Shown here piece after piece: positions 1-8,514 of a stretch of DNA of 64,000 bases. The stretch is from Corynebacterium glyciniphilum AJ 3170 (GTDB taxonomy: Bacteria; Actinomycetota; Actinomycetes; Mycobacteriales; Mycobacteriaceae), in contig NZ_CP006842.1 in assembly GCF_000626675.1 (NCBI RefSeq), positions 1,364,001-1,428,000 of the forward strand. Reading direction: 5' to 3'. Positions within the stretch are counted from its first letter, which is position 1. Each line of letters starts with the position of its first letter. A model generated the notes under the pieces. That model had not been told where the DNA came from. It did not search any database and saw nothing but the letters and a program-made list of their open reading frames with translations. A program made the position numbers and the translations under genes.

Positions 1-1177
1 GTCCCCATGCAGCGAGGACGGTGGCGAGCGTCCCCACCACCCAGGGCGGCGCGACGGTCATCGCCATGAGTCCCAGGTCGTTGGTGGGGATCTCCGGTGC
101 CAGGGGGCCGGACATGGTGAGCAGCCGTGCTGCGGCTGCGACCAGTCCGATGCCGGCAAGAACCCCCAGCGTGGAACCGAGGACCCCGATGACCACCGCC
201 TCGCACAGGACCGAGAAGGATACCTGGCGACCGGACATCCCCAGTGCCCGTATGAGCGCGTAGTCCCGCATCCGTTGCCCGACGGTCATCGCGAAGGTGT
301 TGGCGATGATGAACATCCCGACGATCAGCGCGATGGCACCGAAGGCACCGAGGATGTAGCGCAGATATCCCAGCCCTTTATCCAGCATGGTTGAGTCAGA
401 TCTTTCCACCTCAGCGGCGGTGCGCACGGAGGGCACCGGGGTGCCGGGAGCCCCGCCAGCAGCTGTGCCGAGGGCATCGGTCAGGGTCGTGACCACGTTC
501 TCGGGTACCGCGTCAGGGGTGACCCGTAGCGCCAGTCCGGGGGGACCGGTGGGAGCGATGTTCTCACGGTAGGTCCGTTCGTCCATTGCCAGGCCGAAGG
601 CGCCCGCGTCGTCACCGCCGGTGGTGGACATCCCGCTGATGCTGAGGGGAAACCCGCCGGTCGGCCCGGTGACGTAGATCTCGTCACCGAGTGCCAGACC
701 TGTCGCGTCAGCAGCGGCGGCGGTGACAACCACCTCGCCGGGGTGTGGGGGTGAACCGGCGACGAGGTGCTCTTGTGGATCGAGGGAGCGCTCCGGGCTG
801 TACCAGGGCGACGACCGCACAGGCATGCCGCCGGTATCCACTGTGGGCCCGTCTGCGGATGACCCTCGGCTGAGGACGACGCTACGGCGTTCATCGACGG
901 CGACGCGGTCGACCTCCGGGTTGTCGAGAATCTGGCGTGCCACGCGGTCCGGGAGTTCGCGATGGCCGTCTGCCGGGCGGATGATGATATCGGCGTGGCT
1001 GTAGTCCGAGGTGGTGAGACGGCTGACGGAATCGTCGAGGACTCCCGACAGCAGGGTCGTCCCCGCGAGGAAGGAGGTCGAGAGAACCACTGACAGTGTC
1101 GTCAGCACCAGCCGGGCCCGGTGAGCCCGGAGACCGCGGACGCTCAGACGGAGGAGTGTCCGTGCTGCGCGTGTCAT
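1..1177 (-). CDS. FtsX/MacB-type ABC transporter permease (3' part outside window)
   Basis: Membrane subunit of an ABC exporter, probably of the lipoprotein or antimicrobial-peptide export (MacB/FtsX) class. About 392 codons are visible, starting at an ATG on the minus strand and running off the left edge. A first membrane helix lies near residues 22-44, followed by a large extracytoplasmic domain of about 220 residues. After that comes the FtsX core, with a helix around GAFGAIALIVGMFIIANTF and the typical conserved segment QRMRDYALIRALGMS. Actinobacterial members often have two such halves (about 850 residues), so more than half may be missing here. The partner ATPase is not in the window. 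I see no strong ribosome site before the ATG, so the start could lie slightly elsewhere. Confidence 0.85.
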   Translation of the reverse strand, partial: MTRAARTLLRLSVRGLRAHRARLVLTTLSVVLSTSFLAGTTLLSGVLDDSVSRLTTSDYSHADIIIRPADGHRELPDRVARQILDNPEVDRVAVDERRSVVLSRGSSADGPTVDTGGMPVRSSPWYSPERSLDPQEHLVAGSPPHPGEVVVTAAAADATGLALGDEIYVTGPTGGFPLSISGMSTTGGDDAGAFGLAMDERTYRENIAPTGPPGLALRVTPDAVPENVVTTLTDALGTAAGGAPGTPVPSVRTAAEVERSDSTMLDKGLGYLRYILGAFGAIALIVGMFIIANTFAMTVGQRMRDYALIRALGMSGRQVSFSVLCEAVVIGVLGSTLGVLAGIGLVAAAARLLTMSGPLAPEIPTNDLGLMAMTVAPPWVVGTLATVLAAWG

Positions 1178-1358
1178 CGCTGTGCAGCGGTGGGGTGGGG
1201 ACCGACGAGCGTGATGCGGACCGGGTGGGCAGGTGAGGCTGCTGGATGTCCCATGGAGAGAAGAGCTTTCCGACGGAGGAGTCGAGGAGAGGGGAGCGGC
1301 GAGAGCAGGAGGATGAGGGGGATGAGGCGGGGCGTGGAGAGGGAAGCCCCGGTGCCCG

Positions 1359-2303
1359 TCAGTTCTTGTGGAGGTCCTCGTTCAGTTCCACCGAACCGGT
1401 GGTGCGTGCGACGGCTTCGACGGCACCGGACACGGAATTGCGACGGAACAGCACGTTGGAAACCTCCGAGAGGTCGGAGGCCTTCACGGTGCTGCCGTCC
1501 TGGACACCGACTGCTTCAGCAACAGCACCTGAGACGACTGCCTTGGTTCCGAAGGTGACGTACAGGCCGGCCTCGACGACACAGTCATCGCCGAGCGAGA
1601 TTCCGAGTCCGGAATTGGCCCCCAGAAGGCAGCGTTGGCCGACGGAGATCACGGCTTTGCCGCCGCCGGAGAGGGTGCCCATGATCGAAGCACCGCCGCC
1701 CACATCGGAACCGTCGCCGACCACGACTCCGCCAGAAATGCGACCCTCGACCATCGAGGAACCCAGGGTGCCTGCGTTGAAGTTCACGAAGCCCTCATGC
1801 ATCACGGTGGTGCCTTCGGCAAGGTGGGCGCCGAGGCGGACACGGTCGGCGTCACCGATCCGGACCCCGGTCGGGACGACGTAGTCGACCATACGAGGGA
1901 ATTTGTCTACCGAGAAGACCGTGACTCGACCGTGCCGGCTCAGACGGGCGCGGGTGGCCTCGAACCCCTCGACGGCGCAGGGACCGGAGTCGGTCCAGAC
2001 GACATTGGCCAACTTGCCGAAGATGCCGTCCAGGTTACAGCCGTGGGGCTGGATCTTCCGGCCGGAGATCAGATGGAGACGGAGGTAGACGTCGGCGGTG
2101 TCGACGGGGGCAGCGTCCAGGTCCTCGATGACCGTGGCCACCACCGTGCGCCGGACGCCGCGGTCGGCATCCTCGCCTTCCAGGTGGGAGAAGTCTGACG
2201 GGGTCGACGGTGCCTCCCCGAGACCGAACTCGGGATACCACACGTCAAGGACGGTGTCATCGGCTGTCAGGGTCGCAATTCCGGTTCCATATGCGGCAGT
2301 CAT
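1359..2303 (-). CDS. dapD: Tetrahydrodipicolinate N-succinyltransferase
   Basis: Transfers succinyl from succinyl-CoA to tetrahydrodipicolinate in the succinylase branch of diaminopimelate/lysine synthesis (cytoplasm). The 314-residue length fits the actinobacterial DapD type. The C-terminal half shows the left-handed beta-helix pattern of hexapeptide repeats, with stretches such as [19 protein letters not shown]. The N-terminal part ([12 protein letters not shown]) matches the corynebacterial form. It lies about 1.5 kb from dapE on the opposite strand, with an amino-acid permease between them, so the two steps of the branch are clustered but transcribed separately. Confidence 0.93.
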   Translation of the reverse strand: MTAAYGTGIATLTADDTVLDVWYPEFGLGEAPSTPSDFSHLEGEDADRGVRRTVVATVIEDLDAAPVDTADVYLRLHLISGRKIQPHGCNLDGIFGKLANVVWTDSGPCAVEGFEATRARLSRHGRVTVFSVDKFPRMVDYVVPTGVRIGDADRVRLGAHLAEGTTVMHEGFVNFNAGTLGSSMVEGRISGGVVVGDGSDVGGGASIMGTLSGGGKAVISVGQRCLLGANSGLGISLGDDCVVEAGLYVTFGTKAVVSGAVAEAVGVQDGSTVKASDLSEVSNVLFRRNSVSGAVEAVARTTGSVELNEDLHKN

Positions 2304-2335
2304 GGTGTCACAGTCTACCTGTCGCCCGCGGAACC

Positions 2336-3772
2336 CTACGAGGTACGTTCGGGTTCCTCGTTCGCTACCGTGCGGGCGTGGTGCCGGGTGACGTAGACGC
2401 CCAACAGGCTCACCGCGGTGAAGGCGATGGCCACGGTGATCACCTGGTCACGGGCGGTCTCGTCGAAGAGCATCAGTACCGCCAGGCCGACCAGCGCCAC
2501 CAGCGTGACAATCGGAAGGGTCGGCCAGGCCCACATGCGGATCTTCAGACTGCCTTCGGCCTCGAGCTGCGGGCGAAGCTTCAGTTCGCTGAGCACGATG
2601 ATGAACCAGATGACCAGCAGGCACCCGCCGACGGCGTTGAACAGGATGTTGATGAGGTTGTCCGGGCCCCAGACCTGCAGCCCGACGGAGACGAAGGCAA
2701 AGACCAGCGAACAGATCACCGCGGCCGTCGGGACCTTCTGCGAGGACACCTTCCGGAACAGCTTGGGGGCGTTGCCCTGGTGGGAGAAGGAGAAGGTCAG
2801 ACGCGAGGTCGCGTAGATCTGCGCATTGAACGCCGACAGCAGCGCCAGGACGATGATGACTTCCATGAATCCGACGACGCCGGGGATGTCTGCCATGGCG
2901 AGCACGCGGGTGAACGGAGAGTCGGCGGCGCCATCGGCGTCATCGAGGGTGGTGACGTTGAGCAGCGCGGTGATCACCAGCACCGAGCCGAGGTAGAACA
3001 CCGAGATGCGCCAGACGACGGCCCGCACTGCCGCGGTGATCGCCTCGCTGGGCTTCTCGGACTCGGCAGCCGCGATGGTGACGATCTCGATACCGCCGAA
3101 GGCAAAGGCCACCGCCAGTAGTCCGGCGGCGATCCCTGACACACCGTTCGGGGCGAAGGGCGTGAAGTTGTCGACGCCGACCGGGTCATGGCTGGGGAGC
3201 AGTCCGAAGATCAGCAGCGCACCGACGACGAGGAAGAAGATGATGACCGCGACCTTGACGAAGGAGAACCAGTACTCGAACTCGCCGAAACCACGGACCG
3301 CGAACAGGTTGACCACGGTGAACAGGATCACGCACAGCAGGCCCGGGATCCATCCCTCGACACCGAACCAGTTGCCCATGATGGCACCGGCACCGGTGAT
3401 TTCCGTACCCATGACCATGATGAGCATGAACCAGTACAACCAGCCCGTGGAGAAGCCCGCCCACGGGCCCAGAGCCATCTTCGCGTAGGTGGCGAACGTG
3501 CCTGAGGCAGGGCGGGCGGCTGCAAGCTCGCCGAGCATGCGCATCACGAAGACCACGACAATGCCGGCGACGATATAGGACAGCAGAACCGCCGGCCCCG
3601 CGGCCTTGATGCCCACCCCGGTGCCGAGAAAGAGTCCCGCACCGACGGCGGAACCGAGTCCCATCATCGTCAGGTGTCGGACTTTGAGGCTGTGCCCGAG
3701 GTCCCGGTTACCCGCCTCGGTCGGCGCCGCACCTTGAGAATCGGTGGGGGAGTCGGTGTGCTGTGTGCTCAT
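2336..3772 (-). CDS. APC-family amino-acid permease (AAT type)
   Basis: Inner-membrane amino-acid/proton symporter of 478 residues with about 12 membrane helices. The first helix region, [19 protein letters not shown], is the glycine-rich signature of the LysP/AroP/CycA group. The start at the ATG giving MSTQHTDS is preferred because the long upstream extension has a different composition; an ATG eight codons earlier (MSVRESE) is a possible alternative. The gene diverges from dapE across about 65 bp and ends about 30 bp before dapD. That position suggests uptake of a lysine-family or other amino acid, but the substrate cannot be read from sequence. Confidence 0.85.
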   Translation of the reverse strand: MSTQHTDSPTDSQGAAPTEAGNRDLGHSLKVRHLTMMGLGSAVGAGLFLGTGVGIKAAGPAVLLSYIVAGIVVVFVMRMLGELAAARPASGTFATYAKMALGPWAGFSTGWLYWFMLIMVMGTEITGAGAIMGNWFGVEGWIPGLLCVILFTVVNLFAVRGFGEFEYWFSFVKVAVIIFFLVVGALLIFGLLPSHDPVGVDNFTPFAPNGVSGIAAGLLAVAFAFGGIEIVTIAAAESEKPSEAITAAVRAVVWRISVFYLGSVLVITALLNVTTLDDADGAADSPFTRVLAMADIPGVVGFMEVIIVLALLSAFNAQIYATSRLTFSFSHQGNAPKLFRKVSSQKVPTAAVICSLVFAFVSVGLQVWGPDNLINILFNAVGGCLLVIWFIIVLSELKLRPQLEAEGSLKIRMWAWPTLPIVTLVALVGLAVLMLFDETARDQVITVAIAFTAVSLLGVYVTRHHARTVANEEPERTS

Positions 3773-3820
3773 ACTTTCGGATTCTCGCACACTCATCCGG
3801 CGTCCGAGGCCAGAGCCCAC

Positions 3821-3826
3821 TAGAGT
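3821..3826 (+). promoter_or_regulatory. -10 element for dapE (TAGAGT)
   Basis: TAGAGT ends 10 bp before the ATG of dapE. This spacing implies a transcript that starts at or a few bases before the start codon. No convincing -35 box is visible. Confidence 0.45.
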
Positions 3827-3836
3827 GAGTGCCACA

Positions 3837-5018
3837 ATGACGAATTCTGTGCCCGCCCCGCCGCCCACCACAATGACCACCGCCCTGACTGCTTCAGACC
3901 TGTCGGCCTGCCCGGTGGAGTTGACACGCAGACTTGTCGACATCCCGAGCCGGTCCCATGAAGAACAGGCCATCGCTGATGCGCTCCAGGGCGCGCTCGA
4001 GGGACTGCGGGACGACCATCCGCACGTCACTGTCGACCGTCACGGCAACACTCTTGTCGCCCGAACCCACCGTGGGTTGGCGACCCGGGTCATCCTCGCC
4101 GGCCATATCGACACCGTTCCTCCCGCCGACAACCTGCCCTCGACGCGCGGGCCGGACAGTGAGGGCAAGGACAGCATCCACGGCCTCGGGTCGGTCGACA
4201 TGAAGTCCGGGGACGCGGTGTACCTCCATGCCTTCGCCAGCCTCGCCAGTTCCCCGGACCTCGCCCATGACCTCACGCTTGTGCTCTACGAGGGTGAGGA
4301 GGTCGCCACCCGTTATAACGGGCTCGGCCATCTCGTCGAAACTCACCCGGAATGGCTCGAGGGCGACGTCGCGCTGCTAGGCGAGCCGTCCGGTGCAGTG
4401 ATCGAGGCCGGATGTCAGGGAACGCTACGTATCCGGGTCACCGCGCACGGAACCCGGGCGCATTCGGCACGTGCGTGGCTGGGTGACAATGCGGTCCATC
4501 GACTCTCCCCCGTCATCGCGAGGGTGAGTGACTACCGCCCCCGCGACGTCGATATCGACGGGTGTCTCTACCGCGAGGGGCTCAATGTGGTCCACCTGGA
4601 AGCGGGCGTGGCCACGAACACCATCCCCGATGACGCCTGGATGTTCGTGAACTTCCGCTTCGCCCCGGACCGTTCCGGTGAGGAGGCGCTCGCCCACACA
4701 CTGGAGGTCCTTGGCGTCGGGACGCCAGATGTACCCTCTGACGGTTTCAGCCTGGAGGTTGACGACCTCGCCCCCGGCGCGCTGCCGGGACTCCAGCACC
4801 CTGCTGCGTCTGCGCTCGTTGACGCCACCGGCGGCAACGTCCGGGCGAAGTACGGGTGGACCGACGTCTCCCGCTTCTCGTCCCTCGGGATACCGGCGGT
4901 GAATTTCGGGCCGGGCGACCCGGGGTTGTGCCATACCCCGCAGGAGAACTGCCCGGTGGAGATGATCGAGACCGTGAGTGCCCAGTTGACCGACTACCTG
5001 ACCCGGAAGGCACGGTGA
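3837..5018 (+). CDS. dapE: Succinyl-diaminopimelate desuccinylase
   Basis: Zinc-dependent hydrolase (M20 family) removing succinate from N-succinyl-LL-diaminopimelate in lysine and peptidoglycan precursor synthesis. The 393-residue protein carries the metal and catalytic motifs in order: LAGHIDTVP, GLGSVDMKSG, YEGEEVA, LGEPSG and a C-terminal histidine in GDPGLCHTPQ. It aligns through its whole length with corynebacterial DapE as I remember it. The ATG chosen follows a -10 box by 10 bp; an in-frame open extension upstream overlaps the divergent permease start and is not needed. The next gene starts 6 bp after the stop, so the two are probably co-transcribed. Confidence 0.94.
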   Translation: MTNSVPAPPPTTMTTALTASDLSACPVELTRRLVDIPSRSHEEQAIADALQGALEGLRDDHPHVTVDRHGNTLVARTHRGLATRVILAGHIDTVPPADNLPSTRGPDSEGKDSIHGLGSVDMKSGDAVYLHAFASLASSPDLAHDLTLVLYEGEEVATRYNGLGHLVETHPEWLEGDVALLGEPSGAVIEAGCQGTLRIRVTAHGTRAHSARAWLGDNAVHRLSPVIARVSDYRPRDVDIDGCLYREGLNVVHLEAGVATNTIPDDAWMFVNFRFAPDRSGEEALAHTLEVLGVGTPDVPSDGFSLEVDDLAPGALPGLQHPAASALVDATGGNVRAKYGWTDVSRFSSLGIPAVNFGPGDPGLCHTPQENCPVEMIETVSAQLTDYLTRKAR

Positions 5019-5024
5019 CGTGCA

Positions 5025-5918
5025 ATGGCAAGTGACAACCCGCAACCGTTCACCTTTCAGGGGCCGGTGATGCGTCGGGGTATCAACGGCGTCTACCCGG
5101 GGACCCCGTACCCTCGGTCGACGACCGACCAGAGGCTGTTGGACGAACAGCCGAACACCGACTGGCTGCATTCCGACCCGTGGCGGGTGATGCGTATCCA
5201 GTCCGAGTTCGTCGAAGGTTTCGGTGCGCTCGCCGAGCTGCCGAAGGCGGTCACCGTGTGGGGGTCGGCGAGAATTGCCGAGGACCATCCTTACTACGAG
5301 ACGGGTCGCGAACTCGGACGCAGGCTGAAAGAAGCCGGGTACGCGGTGATCACCGGAGGCGGCCCCGGGTTGATGGAGGCGCCGAACCGGGGAGCGGCCG
5401 AGGACGGCGGGCTGTCCGTGGGGCTGGGAATCGAGCTTCCCCATGAGCAGGGCCTGAACTCGTGGGTGAACCTCGGCCTGAACTTCCGGTACTTCTTCGT
5501 CCGCAAGATGATGTTCTTGAAGTATGCCCAGGCCTTCATCTGTCTCCCCGGTGGTTACGGGACGCTTGACGAGCTCTTCGAAGCCCTGGTGATGGTGCAG
5601 ACCGGGAAGGTGCGCCAGTTCCCGATCGTCCTGCTCGGCTGCGAGTTCTGGAGCGGCCTGGTCGACTGGATCACCACCCGGCTCGTCGAGGAAGGCATGA
5701 TCTCCGAAGGAGACCCGGACCTGTTCCTTCTGACAGATTCGCCCGAGGAAGCGGTCGCCTACTGCGTCGCGGCGCACCAGGGGCAGGTCGAGGAACTGGA
5801 GGAACGGCGTAGCCAGCTCCTCCAGGAACTCGAGAATCTGGAGAAGCAGGCCGGACGGATGTCGCGTGAGACCGGAGCTGAGGGCCGGAGCGATTCTGAC
5901 GGTCGGTCGTTCGGGTAG
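5025..5918 (+). CDS. LOG-family nucleotide-binding protein (TIGR00730 type)
   Basis: Rossmann-fold protein of the LOG family, whose characterised members hydrolyse cytokinin riboside 5'-monophosphates or related nucleoside monophosphates. The 297-residue protein has both family motifs: GGGPGLMEAPNRGA (about residues 111-124) and PGGYGTLDELFE (about 174-185). The last 40 residues are charged and likely a coiled coil. It starts 6 bp after dapE, an arrangement common in Actinobacteria; such genes are often mis-annotated as lysine decarboxylase. Its physiological substrate here is unknown. The ATG at 5025 has a weak ribosome site in the end of dapE. Confidence 0.88.
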   Translation: MASDNPQPFTFQGPVMRRGINGVYPGTPYPRSTTDQRLLDEQPNTDWLHSDPWRVMRIQSEFVEGFGALAELPKAVTVWGSARIAEDHPYYETGRELGRRLKEAGYAVITGGGPGLMEAPNRGAAEDGGLSVGLGIELPHEQGLNSWVNLGLNFRYFFVRKMMFLKYAQAFICLPGGYGTLDELFEALVMVQTGKVRQFPIVLLGCEFWSGLVDWITTRLVEEGMISEGDPDLFLLTDSPEEAVAYCVAAHQGQVEELEERRSQLLQELENLEKQAGRMSRETGAEGRSDSDGRSFG

Positions 5919-5929
5919 TCTCGGCTGCC

Positions 5930-6109
5930 ATGTATCTGCTCATCACCGTTATCGCGTCACTGCTGGTGGGGCTGATCCTTGTCTACCTGGTGCTCGCCGT
6001 CTTCGACCGCGAGCCCAAGGTGCCGGGACGTACCAGGCGAGAGCGACGAGCAGTGCGACCGGACGAGGGCGACGGTGAGTATGAGGAACAGCAGGAGAGG
6101 GCACAGTGA
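5930..6109 (+). CDS. 59-residue single-helix membrane protein
   Basis: Small protein starting MYLLITVIASLL. One hydrophobic helix (residues about 2-25) is followed by a short basic stretch and an acidic, Glu-rich tail. It begins 11 bp after the LOG gene, and its stop codon overlaps the GTG start of the next gene in a GTGA junction, which supports real translation and coupling. The topology would place the charged tail in the cytoplasm if the N terminus is outside. I do not recognise a named family, although small proteins are common at this place in corynebacteria. Confidence 0.7.
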   Translation: MYLLITVIASLLVGLILVYLVLAVFDREPKVPGRTRRERRAVRPDEGDGEYEEQQERAQ

Positions 6110-7569
6110 AGAGGATTCCGAATCTACCTCGGCCGGTACCGGAGATTACGGTGGGAGCCACGGTGACTGGCAGCGATGTCATCGACTGCCGGATCGTGTG
6201 CGCCGACACACCGGAGAGTTCCACTGACCGGGACCTCAGAGCCGACCTGGCTACCGACGGGGTGTGGGAGGTCCGCGTTCCTCAGGACGTGCGGGCGTTG
6301 ACGGATCTCACGGAGTTGTCCGAGGAACCGCGGTTAGCCGATGACGGCTGGCGGGCAGCGGGGGCCGTACTGATTCGTCGTATCGGCACGCTCGTCGACG
6401 GGCACCCGGTGCGCGCCAAGCGGCATACGGTGCAGATCCGTGTGCCGGAGAACGCGACTGTGCAGAACCTCCGCAATCTGGCCCAGGGAATCGTGCTGGG
6501 TGGACGGCACCTTGTCGTCACGCGGAAGGACCCGGCCGCAGATGTCCGGTCCGTGCACGTCGACATTGGTGGCATCGCTGATGACTCCGTGGTTCAGCGG
6601 GCTGAGGAGAGCGTGTACCGGGGACGGGTCCTGGGGGCTGCCACGGTGTTGGCCAGAGACATCAACGCAGTACCGGCGCCCTCGGCGACGTCTGTGTGGT
6701 GGCGGCGCAAGGCCAAGGCGGTGCTCGGTGACGTCGCCGGTACCCGGGTGAAGACCCATGGGCGTGGTTGGCTGCAGCGTAAAGGCTTCGGTGGAATCCT
6801 CGCCACTGCAACCGCAGGTGCTGGGGTCAATGATCCGGAGGGGGAAGACGAGGTCGGTTTCGTCGAGATGTTCTGGGACCCCGCGGCGGCAGAGGGAGAC
6901 CTCACCAACGACCGGCCGGAGGTCCTGCTCGTCGGAGGAGCACCGGTGCCTGCGGTGATCCGGGCGTTGGCGGAGTTGAAGGGACCGCAGAAGGTCGTCG
7001 GGCTGGTACCGGTCCACGGCTACCGTCTTCCTGCCTGGGTACCCGGTCGGGCCCGGCCGGTCGTCGAACACGTCAACGGGACCACCACTCAGCTTCCGGG
7101 TGCCGCCGGTGCAGTGGAGCAGGCGGAGGTCTGCCGCCGGTTGGCACTGGCAGATGCGGTGGCGTACGGCGTTCAGCGCTACCGACCCCGCCGTGTGGTT
7201 GTCGTCGGATCTGTGTCGACGGCGTCGAAAACCGCCCTGGGCGAACTGACTGGAGCCGTCACCGGTGATGCGCAGGCACTTCGTCGGGTGACGCTGCGGG
7301 GCGCGCGGGTGGGTGAGCGGTGGTGGCCGTTGCCTACGCCGGGGTATCTGGAGAAGAATGTCAGTGCCAGGGACGCCGACGTTGCGGCCGCTCCCGAGGG
7401 GCCTGGCGCACTGACCGCGGCCATGTACCTCCGGCGTTTCGCGGACGGTGTGCCCTGCGCCGTCCTCGATACGACGGGCCCGTCGTGGTCGGACGCCGTA
7501 CGGGGTGACATCGACCGGGGCAGCACGGGTTTTGCGGCCCGTACTCTTGTAGAGTGGTTCCGGAAGTAG
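6106..7569 (+). CDS. M17 leucyl-aminopeptidase-like protein lacking metal ligands
   Basis: The 487-residue protein has the overall architecture of leucyl aminopeptidase (PepA). There is an N-terminal domain, then a RDINAVPAP segment where PepA has the RDLVNTPPN motif, then LVGG, KVVGLVPV and NGTTTQLPG, and later LADAVAYGVQRY and a C-terminal AMYLRRFADGVPCAVLD. The loop that in PepA contributes Lys and two Asp ligands after LVGKG is absent, and NTDAEGRL is replaced by an unrelated insertion (LPGAAGAVEQAEVC). A two-metal centre therefore cannot form in the usual way, and it is probably a non-catalytic paralogue. The start is a GTG overlapping the preceding stop. A structural or regulatory role, for example in a hexamer, is possible. 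Confidence 0.75.
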   Translation: MKRIPNLPRPVPEITVGATVTGSDVIDCRIVCADTPESSTDRDLRADLATDGVWEVRVPQDVRALTDLTELSEEPRLADDGWRAAGAVLIRRIGTLVDGHPVRAKRHTVQIRVPENATVQNLRNLAQGIVLGGRHLVVTRKDPAADVRSVHVDIGGIADDSVVQRAEESVYRGRVLGAATVLARDINAVPAPSATSVWWRRKAKAVLGDVAGTRVKTHGRGWLQRKGFGGILATATAGAGVNDPEGEDEVGFVEMFWDPAAAEGDLTNDRPEVLLVGGAPVPAVIRALAELKGPQKVVGLVPVHGYRLPAWVPGRARPVVEHVNGTTTQLPGAAGAVEQAEVCRRLALADAVAYGVQRYRPRRVVVVGSVSTASKTALGELTGAVTGDAQALRRVTLRGARVGERWWPLPTPGYLEKNVSARDADVAAAPEGPGALTAAMYLRRFADGVPCAVLDTTGPSWSDAVRGDIDRGSTGFAARTLVEWFRK

Positions 7570-7617
7570 CCGACCCGGCACTTTTTCGTTCTGCTATCGA
7601 GGGGAGACCCCGCACCC

Positions 7618-8499
7618 GTGCTCTCTGATGTCATCGACCTTCTCGCCGACCCGGTGGACGGCACCCCGTTGCGCGCCGGTGATGCGGCGTGGAAGACCCT
7701 CGTGTCCGAATCCGGTCACAACTACGACGTGGCGAGGCAGGGGTACGTCACCCTTGCCGGTGGTGCCGGGCTGCGCTATTCCGGCGACGACGCCGAGATG
7801 ATCCAGGCGCGGGAGACGTTCCTTTCCGGGGGGCATTTCGCGCCGTTCGTCGAGGCGATCACCGATCACGTCGGCCAGGCGCTCGACGATGCCGGTGTCG
7901 CCGACGACGCGCACCCGTCCATCGTGGAAATCGGCGCAGGTACCGGTTACTACTTGTCGCATACCCTGGATTCGATCGAGAACTCCCGGGGTGTGGGAAT
8001 CGACGTGTCGGTGCCAGCGGCGAAGCGGTTGGCTTCGTGCCACCCCAATATCGGCGCAGTCGTCGCCGACGCCTGGTCCCGGCTGCCGCTGCGGGACGGA
8101 GTCGTGGACGCCGTCACGGTGATCTTCGCTCCCCGTAATGCCGCAGAGTTCGCCCGGGTGCTGTCTACGGAGGGACAGGTCATCGTGCTCACGGCAGATG
8201 CTGGCCACCTGGCAGAGCTACGTGAACCGCTCGGCATCATCGACGTCGAAGAAGGCAAGGTGGAGCGGATGATCGCGCAGGCGTCGGGCCACCTCGTGCC
8301 GGTCGGGGATCCTGAGAGCGTGGAGTTCCAGATGAATCTGGATCAGGCGTCGATCGCCGCACAGATCGGGATGAGCCCCTCTGCGCGCCACATTCACCCC
8401 ACTGTGCTGGCCGAGCGCATCGCGGCGCTGCCGGAGACGATGACCGTCACCGCTCGGGCCGCGATCACCCGTCTGCGGCGCGACCCCCACCTGAGCTGA
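7618..8499 (+). CDS. rlmA: RlmA-type 23S rRNA (guanine-N1)-methyltransferase, zinc site lost
   Basis: SAM-dependent methyltransferase of the RlmA family, which methylates N1 of a guanine in 23S rRNA (G745 or G748). The 293-residue protein has the family's Y-D-x-A-x-x-G-Y-V-x-L segment (YDVARQGYVTL), GDDAEMIQARETFL, the SAM loop VEIGAGTGYY and IFAPRN. The N-terminal zinc finger is altered: CPxC is read as DPVD, and the third Cys is Ser, while the His is kept. The start is a GTG preceded by GAGGGGAG. It converges on the GH32-like gene 15 bp away. The exact guanine modified cannot be told from sequence. Confidence 0.82.
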   Translation: MLSDVIDLLADPVDGTPLRAGDAAWKTLVSESGHNYDVARQGYVTLAGGAGLRYSGDDAEMIQARETFLSGGHFAPFVEAITDHVGQALDDAGVADDAHPSIVEIGAGTGYYLSHTLDSIENSRGVGIDVSVPAAKRLASCHPNIGAVVADAWSRLPLRDGVVDAVTVIFAPRNAAEFARVLSTEGQVIVLTADAGHLAELREPLGIIDVEEGKVERMIAQASGHLVPVGDPESVEFQMNLDQASIAAQIGMSPSARHIHPTVLAERIAALPETMTVTARAAITRLRRDPHLS

Positions 8500-8514
8500 G
8501 GGGCGCGGAGTCCG

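Noticed and set aside
5025..5918. Lysine decarboxylase, because of its neighbour dapE
   Set aside because: The PGGxGT motif belongs to the LOG family; it has no PLP-binding decarboxylase features.
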